64,000 nt of DNA, taken from Suillus spraguei. Taxonomy: Eukaryota > Basidiomycota > Agaricomycetes > Boletales > Suillaceae. Below are positions 36,380 to 47,829 of the stretch, one piece after another. A program made the position numbers and the translations under genes. Each line of letters begins with the position of its first letter. The stretch's first letter is position 1. Location: contig JABCPU010000102.1 of the NCBI GenBank assembly GCA_016800925.1, positions 121,844 through 185,843 of the forward strand, written 5' to 3'. The notes below the pieces were generated by a model. The model was given only the letters and a program-made list of their open reading frames with translations, was not told the origin of the DNA and made no database searches.

Positions 36380-36812
36380 GGAGGGAAGTAAAAGTACTGG
36401 TATGTGCGAAGAGTCCTTTGTAACATGTACCGTGAACAGCCGGAATACATAGCAAGAATGGTAGCAAAATAAAGATATACTACATGATTTTAGCAAAGAG
36501 GCATGCAGCGAGCAAGCAGCATCACGGAAGGTAATGTAAGTCTTGCTGTAGCTTAAGTAACAGAGGAAATGAATATGCTATGCACCAATGGATCTAGACA
36601 GAAATGGAATGGACAGGAGGACATCGGTAGCAAGATTCGGTAAGGGGCAAGGATCCACGGAGCAAAAATGGTACTGGCAAAGCAAAAATGGTACTGGCAA
36701 AGCAAAAAGGCTAATGCTCACTATAGAGGGTTTCTCGGTAGCCACTGTAGACAGTAATGAGACGCTTGTGTAAAACAGCACTTTTATGGTCAGCGTGACT
36801 TTGTTCGCTACA
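36380..36812 (-). mobile_element. B-family fragment, same subtype as 32900-33293
   Basis: Ends at 36812 in the complement of TGTAGCGAACAAAGTCACGC. Its inner junction with A' sequence (GGGAAGTAAAAGTACTGG) is the same as near 32890-32910, so the A'/B junction was itself copied. Confidence 0.65.
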
Positions 36813-36839
36813 ATGGTGTAAAGATACAACCTAACCTGG

Positions 36840-37690
36840 TGTTACGACCATGCAAAACTGGAGATTAGTAAGAAGTCCTGGTCTTACATGGGGTTGTACT
36901 GGAGGGTTGTACTGGAGGGTTGTAAAGTCAAAGGGGCTTGGCCTCAGCTCGTACGCTGTGCCCCTTACCTGAGTATGTGCCCTTAATTTTGGATGAAGTC
37001 CAAGGGAGAGTTCTGGTGGAGTCCGGATGGAGGGTCCGGACGAACTCTAAGGCAGGATAGCTCGACAGAGCTCCGATGGACTTCCGGATGAGCGCGGGAA
37101 TGCGCCGGAACTATTTCCGGAAGGTAGGGAGTAATGGTAACACTACTGGAACAAGCTCCAAGTAGAACGGATGAAGGATGGACCGCTGGACAAAGTCCAG
37201 GGCAGGATAGGAGCAGAGCTCCGGAGGGAAAGATGATCCATAGATGTCAGAGGATAGGATAGGATGGATCCGAAGGACTAGGGGTCTGAAGGTCCGGAGC
37301 TCGGAGGAGCGGAGGAGCGGAGGAGCGGAGGAGCGGAGGAGCGGAGGAGCGGAGGAGCGGAGGAGCGGAGGAGCGGAGGAGCGGAGGAGCGGAGGAGCGG
37401 AGGAGCGGAGGAGCGGAGGAGCGGAGGAGCGGAGGAGCGGAGGAGCGGAGGAGCGGAGGAGCGGAGGAGCGGAGGAGCGGAGGAGCGGATGATCGGATGA
37501 TCGGATGAGCATAGCTCTGTGGATCTTAGAGGAAGTGTTGGCTACTAGAGAGGAGTAGGTCCGGATATGGTGTAGAGATAGTATAGACTACTCCGGACAA
37601 GGTCCGGAATAGAAACAGACAGTATAAGACTACCAAAGGTAGAGTCGGAGGTGAAACAGATGATAGACGGAGATGGACGAAGTCCGAACA
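36840..37690 (+). repeat. 5' LTR (C family), truncated
   Basis: Nearly identical to 42850-43655, but the match ends after GACGAAGTCCGAA. The rest of the LTR and any primer-binding site are missing. Confidence 0.75.
37303..37492. repeat. 8-bp minisatellite (GAGCGGAG), longest array
   Basis: About 23 uniform units, the longest and most regular array of the window. All frames are open across it and give meaningless repeats such as RRSGGAEE. Confidence 0.95.
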
Positions 37691-37740
37691 GATTAAATTG
37701 CTCCAGATGAGAAAAATGCGGATATGGTACCAGAGATGTG

Positions 37741-38509
37741 TGTTAAGACTGTACTCAAGGGTAGAGAGATCCGAAGGGCTTTGGCCTCAGTTCGTACACT
37801 GTGCCCCTTTCTCGAGTAATGCCCCTTATTTCAGGGAGGAGTTATTCGTCCGAAGACCCAGAAGGGGTTGCGTGACGGATCCGGGTGTCCGAAGGTATCA
37901 GATATAATACGTCCGAAGGTAATTCGGAATGTAAGGAGAGGACAGAGATTAAGGCTAGTTTCGGAATGAGTTCCTAACTAGAAACTAACGGAGATGGACT
38001 ATCCGAAGATAGAGTCGGAGGTATAGACTATAGGAGTCAATCCTAAGTCTCAGAAGGTGACTTAAAGCGGAGAGTGGCTTAAGTCCGGAGGAGGCAGAAT
38101 GAGTAGAATCTAAGATGATATTCGAACTAAGGTTCTACGGAGATCTACAAGTGGTTTATATACAGTAAGTATCTAAGACGGATAATTAGCAAGTCCGGGA
38201 CCGAGGGCTATGTACGAAGTGTAACAGAAGTCTATTAGTTATTGCACAGCGGATCAGTAAGCATGAATCAGAAATGAACACAGGAAACGGATCAGTAACA
38301 CAGGACGGAAATATAAACAGCCGGAGTACCGGTAGTAGGAGAAATGACGAAAGGAGATAGACGCAGATGTTCACCAGGGAGTTAAGGTGCGAGAAGTGAG
38401 TACATTCGGATGGGTGGTCTGGACAGGATCTGTGGACCGGACGGATATGGAAACGATCGGATCTGGACGGATATGATCAGATCTGAGATTAGAAGTATGG
38501 TATATGACA
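37741..38509 (+). mobile_element. D-family solo LTR with exact TSD ATGTG
   Basis: 769 bp from TGTTAAGACTGTACTC to AGTATGGTATATGACA. ATGTG lies directly before (37736-37740) and after (38510-38514). It is inserted in the interior of the 7.4-kb LTR element. Confidence 0.88.
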
Positions 38510-38514
38510 ATGTG

Positions 38515-41500
38515 GCTGTGCAAGCAGAGGCGGAAGTACACAAGTGCTGGAGGAGTGCGAGAGGTGGAGATGGAAAGATTCAGCAGGAGGTGGAATGGAT
38601 GGACATGGAACAAGAGACTTCATTCTGTAGGTGACATAGGAATTCCAGTGAGACTTGGATCTCAAAATATGTGGAGTCTGGAAGTGATGCAGAAGTCTTG
38701 TGATAGGGGTATCTCGGAGGAGCAACATTCCACTTAGGAAGATGATGGAGTGGGTAGCACATCGCACTGATGATTTCCATGGTTCGGATAGGATCTACTG
38801 ATGTCTCAGAATGAGTTGTGAGCTAGGACAATCAACGCTGGCTAAAGGATAAGTGCGACAGTGGAGATCCGGAATTTAGCCCCTGAGTCCGGAGGTGGTT
38901 CGGATGAGACTCGGATTCTGCAGGAATAGGTCCGGAGATACTAAGTACTCTGATGGTTATAGTGCAGATAGTGGAAAATGTCGTCCGGGAGGCAGATTTA
39001 TGATAGACGGATGAAGTAGATGGAAATCCAGAGCGAAGCAAAGGAGTTCACAGGTGATCCGGAGTTGGAGAATGTGCGTGTGTGAGGGGTCATGGCGTGG
39101 GAAAGCACCGGACATCGGATTTGTGGAGGGCATGGGATAGCGGAATGTCCATCGGACCGGATTCGGATGGGTTATGATGGAGTATGGAAAGTATCGGACA
39201 GCAAGGATGTGCTTCGGATGGGTGATGACAGAGGGTGGAGTGCATTGAATCAGGTTGGAGATGGTTGGAGGGGCTCATAGTTGCTTCGGAGATCAATGGC
39301 TGGATATGCCAAGGGTCTGTAAGAAGTGTCGGAGCAAAGGGTTTCGGATGGGATATGATGGAGTGTATCGGATCAGGATCCAATCAGTCAGAGTAACTCA
39401 TAGTGAGTTCGGATATTGATAATGGAACATGCCAGGGTCTATGACAAGTGTTCCATAGGCACCAGATTGGAGGAGATTGGTGCAAGACTATATGGCGAGA
39501 GTTGATTTCGGAAAGGCACAAAATAGTGACTCGGATGGATGGAGCGAGCTGTGATGAGTGGGAAATACAGGCCGGAGATTGTTTTGAATGACTCGAGTGG
39601 AGTCCTTATCCCCCTTTTTAGGGAGACATCCCAATGGCGACTAAGGGAGTCTGGATATAGGTCTGAGGGATTTCGGAGTGAACTGACTGATGACCAATGA
39701 TACCTATAGGAGTACTGGGACGGATATAAGGAGAAGTGGAACGGATATCGGAGGAGCTGAGTGGAACAGAGGTTGGGACAAATGGATTGCAGATTGGAGA
39801 TTGCGGATTTTGCAGAAATGAGTTTGTGTTGCTCTATGGAAAAGTATTGACAACTCTAGTGTTCCAGTGAAACTTCCGAAGGTACTTGGAGGTTCCGATG
39901 ATCACAGTGGGTCCGGAGATTCGGAGGGTGGAGTGGAAGGCAACACAGAATTGACATGGGGATCAGAAATGGGTGGAAACGCGATTGCGTTGCATCTTCA
40001 TCAAAAATGCTGATAGATCCGAAGATTTCTCGTAGTAACTCTGGAAGTGCTATTGGATTTCCGGATAGGATATGGTGGGCCGGATGTCAGCATATGAGGT
40101 CCGGAATATTTCGGATTTTCTAAGGGGAGCATCGGATTTTGGATTTCCGAAAGACAGGGAATTGGAAGAGTCAGATTGGTGGTGCAGATGAGGAGAATGG
40201 TAGATGTCGGAGGTGGAGTGGATTAGGGATGGACATGCTAGCCTTCATGAACCGAGGCTGCCAGAGGGAACGGAAATCTGAGATCCGGAGGTACACGGAT
40301 GGGCAGGACAGAGTGGAATGGATACGGAAGTCATGGATATCAATTGGATGGATCGGAAGGCGGATGATGGCGTGGATATAAGTCATGGACATCAACAAAG
40401 TGGATTGGACAGCTGATACTAAAAACTCCGGAGGTACACCAGTGAGTTCTCGGATCCGGAGGGGATGCTAGAGAAGGCACTTCGATAGAGGGTGAGTGAG
40501 TCCAGAAATCACGATGGAGCAGAAGTGGTAGCAGCGGTGGAAGTGAAAACAGATCCATTCTGAAATGAAGACGTCCGAGGATGACTAGGGGTGAGTTGGA
40601 TGTATGGGTGGGAGCCTCTTGTGAAGGAAGTTGCTGGAGATACGAAGCTACAAAACTCCGGAGGTGTATAGGCGAGGAAGATTCAGAGGATGGCAGAAGA
40701 TAGGGTTGTGCTGATTCGGACAGAGGGACGAAAGGATGGTCAAGGACCGATGGAGGAATGGAGTGGTGTTCTTTCCAGATACTACTGTCGGAGAGCATGA
40801 GAGACCTGCTCCGAAGTTTCGGATGACAGGAGACCGGAAGTGCGGAGGTCAAGACACAGTCAATGATGGATGGCTCATTGTGGAGTACATATCCTTGCTA
40901 CAATAATTCCCAAGCGAATCCAAAGGTTTCCATAACACAGTAAGGTGCATCTGGACATGGAAGAGTGCATCGATGGGTTCGGATGTGACCGGACATAGCG
41001 CGGGAAAGTTACGGATGAGGCTTCGGATGAAGGTACAACAAAGGTTGGAGAAGCTGAGAGGTACGGAGGATGATATGGAGTACTTCACTAGACCGATAAT
41101 TGATACCAGAGGTTGTCCGAGCTTTTAGCATATGTTCGAAGTGCAGTTGGTGTATGAAGTGTTGGAAACATGGAGGTGGATGACAGAGCCAGAAGATGGT
41201 CATGGAGTTGCCTGGTACGGAGCGGAAGGTGGAGTACCTATCCCCCCTTTAGGGAGACATTCCCAATGTTGAGAGAGAATCAGCAGAGAGTATCCAGTTA
41301 GTGGTAAAATGTTAGGCGATGATGGAAGGGCAACAATTGGCTTCGGACTGGTGAAACCAAAGGTGGAAATAACATCTTGGACATGGATGGAGGATGTCAG
41401 AAGTGCTGGAAGGACGGATGACAGGGGTTTGGATTTTGAATTTGGAGGGAGGTACTACCATCTAGGCAGGACAGAAGAGGGTCGAGAGATGCCGGAAACC

Positions 41501-42849
41501 AAACATAAGGTCCGGACATTTGAGGACAGAGGACGGAATACCATCTAGGTACAAAGGATGGAGAGTGGAAGATGCCAGAGCAATGATAAGACCGGACTTT
41601 TCGGATCCGGAGGTGGGATATCGTGCAGGCATTACGGATGGGGACCCAAGCGGGGCCATTGTCAGAGGAAATACACAACCCGAACACCTGCAGAAAACCA
41701 TTATGAAGGACAGAGTTCTTTATCAGGGAGAGTAGTGCAAACCAATACAAGGTGAATGCTGGGTAACAGAGTTCCGGAAAGAAAACCAGATCGGAAACAG
41801 GGGACAGAGGGTCGGAGATGAAACTCCGGAAATGAAAACAGATCGGAGGACCGGAAATGAACCGGATGTGGAAACGTCGGAGGTCTAAGGCATTTCCGAT
41901 AGTAGCACTTGAAGAAGATGTCTGCATAAAACCCGGCTGATCAATGGATCATAAGTGGGTATGCAAGTAGTATTCGGAGTGGCACATGGAGAATCCAAAG
42001 GGAGGTGAATGATAAACATTCCGGATGACCAGATGGTCGGATGGACATGAAACTGGATTGGAGGACTGTGGATGGCAGATCGGAAATGAACACTGGAAAT
42101 GAAACCGGATAGGAGGATCGGAAATGAACCGGATGTGGGCTGGGCATCATCCAGCTGGAAACATGGCTAGTTAGGAGATAGGGGTACCGCAAAAATGCGG
42201 ATGTTAGGGATCTAAGGTATTTCCGATAGTAGCACTTGAAAAGGATGTCTGTATGAACCCAACTGATCAACGGATCATAAGCGGGCATGCAAGTAGTATT
42301 TCTGAGTGGCACGAGGAGAATCCGAAGGAGGTGAATGATGAAACATTCCGGAGGTGACTTTGCCAGTTCCGAGGCAACACATAGGCGGAGGATCAAGCCA
42401 TAGTGAGCCAGAAGGATGAGATTTCGGATTTTAAGAGTATGGGGTGTCGTACTTGATGGAAAGGGTGACGGAGTTCGCCTCGCACTGAAGTGGAAACAAC
42501 AGCGGAGCATCTGGGATGGAAATGGTGGGTCGGAGGATGGAAAACAAGTCTGGATGGATCCGGAGTTTTCGGTGGCTAACCAGAGCCGGAAAACGGAGGA
42601 GTATGCGTCCAAACAAATCCGGAAATCTAAGGACAAGACTGGAGCCAGAAGTATGAGCGAGTGGCAACCAGATAAGACCGGAAATGTAAGCGGACATCCG
42701 GAGTTGGGAAAATGGAGGAGTTGAGAGTGGTGGTTATAGTTCCGAGAGATAGGGGTCGGATCCGGACAATGGAAAGTCTCGGGTCTCAAGGGTCAGGATA
42801 GGAAATAGTACGGAACAGTATACTCGGTAAGGTGTGAGTCTGATTCAAC
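38515..42849. other. Non-coding interior of the 7.4-kb LTR element
   Basis: Strongly purine-rich on the plus strand (GGA, GGAT and CGGA words throughout). The longest frames (minus-strand 282 and 176 codons) have no domain and reflect scarcity of stops on the pyrimidine strand. A block around 41880-42010 recurs, diverged, at 42215-42350 (GCATTTCCGATAGTAGCACT, then GATCATAAG...GGCA). The phrase CCCCCTTTTAGGGAGACAT occurs twice (near 39612 and 41235). Confidence 0.5.
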
Positions 42850-44244
42850 TGTTACGACCATGCAAAACCAGAGATTAGTAAGAAGTCCTGGTCTTACATG
42901 GGGTTGTACTGGAGGGTTGTAAAGTCAAAGGGGCTTGGCCTCAGCTCGTACGCTGTGCCCCTTACCTGAGTATGTGCCCTTAATTTTGGATGAAGTCCAA
43001 GGGAGAGTTCTGGTGAAGTCCGGATGGAGGGTCCGGACAAACTCTAAGGCAGGATAGCTCGACAGAGCTCCGATGGACTTCCGGATGAGCGCGGGAATGC
43101 GCCGGAACTATTTCCGGAAGGTAGGGAGTAATGGTAACACTACTGGAACAAGCTCCAAGTAGAACGGATGAAGGATGGACCGCTGGACAAAGTCCAGGGC
43201 AGGATAGGAGCAGAGCTCCGGAGGGAAAGATGATCCATAGATGTCAGAGGATAGGATAGGATGGATCCGAAGGACTAGGGGTCCGAAGGTCCGGAGCTCG
43301 GAGGAGCGGAGGAGCGGAGGAGCGGAGGAGCGGAGGAGCGGAAGGAGCGGAGGAGCGGAGGAGCGAGGAGCGGAGGAGCGGAGGAGCGGAGGAGCGGGAG
43401 AGGAAGCGGAGGAGCGGAGGAGCGGAGGAGCGGGAGGGAGCGGAGGAGCGGATGATCGGATGAGCATAGCTCTGTGGATCTTAGAGGAAGTGTTGGCTAC
43501 TAGAGAGGAGTAGGTCCGGATATGGTGTAGAGATAGTATAGACTACTCCGGACAAGGTCCGGAATAGAAACAGACAGTATAAGACTACCAAAGGTAGAGT
43601 CGGAGGTGAAACAGATGATAGACGGAGATGGACGAAGTCCGAATAGATTATAGGACATAGGATCAAAGCTCCGGCCTAGGGAGTGATCCCATAGGCCTGA
43701 GTTGGAAGCTTACAAGGGCCGGAGCCCAAGTGCAAGAACGGAGACGGAGTTATATAGACATGATAACAGGATACAGAGTAATCAAAGGAATATACAGAAG
43801 TAGGAACAATGAATCAGACTGAGGTCTGCAGGAGTTGTACTACAAGTTATATACTGTAGGTAGCATGCCGGAAGGCAAGTAAGGATAGTCCAAGGCTATG
43901 TTTGAGGCATTGCGGAACACAAGGCTATGAACTCGGAAATAAGACTTGTACAAAATATCTTATCAAGACGGAAGTCAAGATAGCCGAAAGCTAGAGGTGC
44001 AGAGATAACCGAAAGCCGGACACAGGTATTAACCTAAAAGGAGTAACGCGCAGGTGCGCGGGAATAGTTTCGGATATGAGCATGGATCGGATATGGACAC
44101 GGATCGGATATGGACATGGATCAGATGAGTGGATCAGATCGGATGGATGGACTGAGTCGGATATGGATATGGATTAGATATGGATGGATGTTGATTGGGT
44201 GTCCAGATGTCCATGGATCAGACCTGAATGTACGGTATATGACA
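42850..44244 (+). repeat. 3' LTR (C family), full length
   Basis: 1395 bp, TGTTACGACCATGC to GTACGGTATATGACA. Its minisatellite (43300-43452) is irregular, with inserted and lost bases, whereas the 5' LTR array is regular. Confidence 0.75.
43300..43452. repeat. 8-bp minisatellite, irregular
   Basis: GAGCGGAG units interrupted by phase shifts (GGAAGGAGC, GCGAGGAGC, GGGAGAGGAAGC). Confidence 0.9.
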
Positions 44245-44791
44245 CCTGGGCTGTAGATAAACTACCTCCTAAGTTAGTATGTGTGGTCTTGCGCTCCATC
44301 TAATCTGCTTCACTTGTCAAACAAGAGTATTCGACCCTAAAGGGGGATGCCTGTTAGTATAGTCTAATCCAAGTCAAACCAGTGAGTGAATGTGGCATCG
44401 TAGTCAGCGGTAAGCTGCTGCAGCTAGCGATGATGCCGCAGGAACTAGCATGGTAAGTAGCGGTACTAGCACCATTGAAACAATGTCAGTAACAGTGTCG
44501 TCGAGCGAGCAGTGATGAGTGATGATATCAGTGGTAGCAGTAAGATGCGAGTGGTGCAAAGAAACAGTAAAGAAAGCTGCAGTACTTTCAGTGGTAAAGT
44601 AGCAGTGAGCGTGAAGTCCAGTCAAAATAGGGGTCAAGAATCCAGCAGTAACAGTGAATGAGCAATATAGATTAATGAGCGGTAAAGAAACTTTAAAGAC
44701 TAAGTCTACTACTGGGTAGATCCAGAGCTAGACACTAATCCTGACCTATAGTATGGTGAAAATGAGGTACTGTATCATGCAGGGTATGCGG
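44245..44791 (+). mobile_element. A-family right part, interrupted by the 7.4-kb element
   Basis: Continues the A start found at 36817-36839. It runs through the GCGGTA-rich interior to about 44790, where an inverted A copy starts. Confidence 0.7.
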
Positions 44792-45493
44792 TGTAACAAA
44801 CATATTGGCGCTGGGCTTAAAACCTATCTTTTGACACTTGTCTCACATCTATAGGAGTTACCACTTGTCCATGGCCGTCTTGCTCCTTTAGCATTACTGG
44901 CAGCATCCCACACTTACCGCACACCATACCGACTACTGCACCTTGTTCCATGTACCGATGTCCTCCCATGTCCTTGCCGTGTCCACATAGCTCCATTTAG
45001 TGCGTTGTTTGTTTTATGTTCATTATCGTTTCCTTATCACTCGTTAATCTATCACGCTCGTTCTCTGTTACTGCTGGCATACCGCTGGACTTTTGATTGT
45101 TATTTTGATTGAACTTCTCATGCACCGCTGAAAGTACTGTGGCCTTCATTACTGTTTCATTGCACTGCTTGCAACCTTACCACTACCGCTGATATCACCA
45201 CTCGACATCGCTCGCTCGACGCAACTGTTACTGACCATATCTTGACCACGGTAGCACCGCTACACATGACACTAGTTCTGGTGGTTTCATCGCTGACCGC
45301 AGCAACTTACCACTGACCACGACACTTCATTCACACATAAGTTTGACCTGAACTTGACCATACTAATAGGCATCCCCCTTTAGGGTGGAACGCTCTTGTT
45401 TTCACAAGTGAAGCAGACTAGACGGAGCGCAAGACTCACATACTAACTTAGAAGGTAGTTTATCTACAGCCCAGGTTAGGTTGTATCTTTACA
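44792..45493 (-). mobile_element. A-family short copy with both ends
   Basis: Left end TGTAACAAACATATTGG, right end the complement of TGTAAAGATACAACC; 702 bp, non-coding. It corresponds to the outer parts of 10493-14657 without the transposase segment. Flanks TGCGG and GTGGT, no TSD. Confidence 0.7.
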
Positions 45494-45690
45494 GTGGTGC
45501 TTATATCCTATATTGTATGTACTCAGGATGTGTTAGGCAAGATCAGTAGCGCTCGAGTGTAGTAACCGCCATATGTAAACGTAGCGCAAGGCAGCTGTGG
45601 CATGAGGCAATATGTAATAAGACTTGCCATGTAATCAGTGATAAATGGTCATGTACAAACTACACACCAAATGGAGCTATGTGGACGCGG
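45494..45690 (+). mobile_element. A-family interior fragment
   Basis: Contains CTATATTGTATGTA and GAGGCAATATGTAATAAG, as in 23980-24110. It is cut by the next A' copy. Confidence 0.55.
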
Positions 45691-46695
45691 TGTAAAGATA
45701 CAATCTAGCCTGGGCTGTAGATGAACCACGGCCTAAACTAGTATGCGAGTCTTGCGCTCTACCTAGTCTGCTTCACTTGCGAAGGCAAGAACGTTCGACC
45801 CTAAAGAGAATGCTAAGTTAGTATAGTTCAATAATGCCTAACCTGTGGTGTGAGAATGCTGTCGGAGGTAGCAAGATGCTAGTGGTGACCTCCGGTCCGT
45901 GGGAAACTTGCGGTAAAACTAGCGGTAAGCGTGGGAATGCAGTAGGCAAGCGGTAGCATGAACAGTAAAACTGCAGTAGTACGAGCGGTAAAACTGCGGT
46001 AAGCGTGGGAACTTCTGCGGTAAGCATGGGAACTTCTGCGGTAAGCATGGTAACTTCTGTGGTAAAACAAGCGGTAGTGTAGCGGTGAAGCATGAGAAAG
46101 CAGTAGCGCTAGCGGTGAAGTGTGGGAAAGCAGTAGCGCTAGCAGTGAAGTGTGGGAAAGCGGTAAAGAGCGGTGGTGCATGCAGCAGTAAAGCAATTCT
46201 TAAGGAAACCGTGACTTCAGTAAAGGACTTTATTTCGTAGTGACAGTAGTGGTGACTATTCCTAAGTACTGTGTGTACTATAGGAGGGAAGTGTGGAAAG
46301 AGTACGGGTACCTAGGAATTTTATATGAAAGGAATAGCTACAGAAACGGAAGGGATAGGATTAACACGCAGCAGACATGTAATAAGACTGCACTACAGTT
46401 TACAAAACATCACATACCGGCGAGACTGGATGGACATAGGACAGACGGTGAATCTTGCTTGTGGATGCCTAATGGGTTCGCGGAGATTGCTGAAGATCAC
46501 CGCTTCATGGGAAAGTTGCCGTAGTACAGCCGTTAAGCTGTGATGAGGCTTCCGGAGTGCAGAACGATACCATTAGATAGGGGTAAACGCATGGTAAAGT
46601 AGGATGGTGAAGCCGAAGGGTAAGGATAATGATTGCTGTGTGACACCTATACAAAAATGTGCCATTTCAAGCTCAGCGTGAGTTTGTTCGTGACA
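45691..46695 (+). mobile_element. A'-family repeat, full-length copy
   Basis: 1005 bp from TGTAAAGATACAATC to GAGTTTGTTCGTGACA. The interior (45890-46190) is packed with GCGGTAA and GCGTGGGAA words, about one GCGGT-like word every 15-20 bp. The flanks do not form a TSD. Confidence 0.75.
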
Positions 46696-46696
46696 C

Positions 46697-47558
46697 CGGA
46701 CTTGTTGATTATCCGTCTTAGATACTTACCATATATAAACCACTTGTAGATCTCTGTAGAACCTTAGTTCTGTCATATACCATACATTCAGGTCTGATCC
46801 ATGGACATCTGGACACCCAATCAACATCCATCCATATCTAATCCATATCCATATCCGACTCAGTCCATCCATCCGATCTGATCCACTCATCTGATCCATG
46901 TCCATATCCGATCCGTGTCCATATCCGATCCATGCTCATATCCGAAACTATTCCCGCGCACCTGCGCGTTACTCCTTTTAGGTTAATACCTGTGTCCGGC
47001 TTTCGGTTATCTCTGCACCTCTAGCTTTCGGCTATCTTGACTTCCGTCTTGATAAGATATTTTGTACAAGTCTTATTTCCGAGTTCATAGCCTTGTGTTC
47101 CGCAATGCCTCAAACATAGCCTTGGACTATCCTTACTTGCCTTCCGGCATGCTACCTACAGTATATAAACTTGTAGTACAACTCCTGCAGACCTCAGTCT
47201 GATTCATTGTTCCTACTTCTGTATATTCCTTTGATTACTCTGTATCCTGTTATCATGTCTATATAACTCCGTCTCCATTCTTGCACTTGGGCTCCGGCCC
47301 TTGTAAGCTTCCAACTCAGGCCTATGGGATCACTCCCTAGGCCGGAGCTTTGATCCTATGTCCTATAATCTTTTCGGACTTCGTCCATCTCCGTCTATTA
47401 TCTGTTTCACCTCCGACTCTACCTTTGGTAGTCTTATACTGTCTGTTTCTATTCCGGACCTTGTCCGGAGTAGTCTATACTATCTCTACACCATATCCGG
47501 ACCTACTCCTCTCTAGTAGCCAACACTTCCCCTAAGATTCACAGAGCTATGCTCATCT
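46697..47558 (-). mobile_element. D fragment (74 bp) followed by a truncated C LTR
   Basis: 46697-46770 matches the complement of a D interior. A C repeat starts at 46771 (TGTCATATACC) and follows the normal C order until 47558, where the copia LTR cuts it just before the minisatellite would begin. The rest of C is not found beyond the copia element. Confidence 0.7.
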
Positions 47559-47819
47559 TGTAGAAGATCTAGAACCGAGGTCTCAGCGTTATGATAAGAA
47601 CGGCTAACATTGCAAGTACCTAGAACCGAGGTCTAGAGGTACGAAATACATGAGCTAGAGACGGCGTGCAGGAAACGAAATACATACCTCAGCGTTATGA
47701 TAAGAACGGCTGAGGTACAAGTGGGGCGAAGCGCGAGGCTTATAAGGTATACGTACAGAGTCCGAAAGTAAAAATAGAAAGCTAACTATGACGAGCGATG
47801 ACGACGTTGAATATCAACA
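47559..47819 (-). repeat. 3' LTR of the copia element
   Basis: 261 bp, TGTAGAAGATC...ATATCAACA on the plus strand. Identical to the other LTR except for one C/T at a CpG (CAGCGTT versus CAGTGTT). Contains internal repeats of AGAACCGAGGTCT and CAGCGTTATGATAAGAACGG. Confidence 0.93.
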
Positions 47820-47829
47820 CACCCCCTTC
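47820..47829 (-). promoter_or_regulatory. Polypurine tract
   Basis: GAAGGGGGTG on the minus strand, directly before the TGTTGATA start of the 3' LTR. It is the expected plus-strand priming site and overlaps the end of pol. Confidence 0.75.

Larger units (their letters stand above)
36840..44244. mobile_element. Large non-coding LTR element (LARD-like), 7.4 kb, TSD CCTGG
   Basis: The element starts TGTTACGACCATGC and ends GTACGGTATATGACA. CCTGG precedes it (36835-36839) and follows it (44245-44249). The flanks join into an uninterrupted A-family start (TGTAAAGATACAACCTAA + CCTGG + GCTGTAGATAAAC). The 5' LTR is a truncated C repeat (36840-37690) and the 3' LTR is a full C repeat (42850-44244). 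The interior has no recognisable gag or pol. A D solo LTR is nested near the left end. A large retrotransposon derivative fits best. Confidence 0.75.

Noticed and set aside
37111..37512. Long open frames of RSSAPPLL/RRSGGAEE type (also near 34314, 43108 and 43241)
   Set aside because: They arise from the 8-bp minisatellite, which is open in all frames; no coding signal outside the array.
36840..38509. A single 1.67-kb chimeric C/D LTR as the 5' end of the large element
   Set aside because: The D part has its own complete ends and exact ATGTG duplications, so it is a separate nested insertion.
41941..42789. 282-codon minus-strand frame inside the 7.4-kb element
   Set aside because: No domain. 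The strand is pyrimidine-rich and therefore poor in stop codons; the frame is not shared with any other copy.
45691..46695. A' as an LTR retrotransposon LTR (TG...CA ends)
   Set aside because: No matching TSD in the complete copies, no internal genes, and terminal inverted similarity to the A and B ends; a TIR element is more likely.
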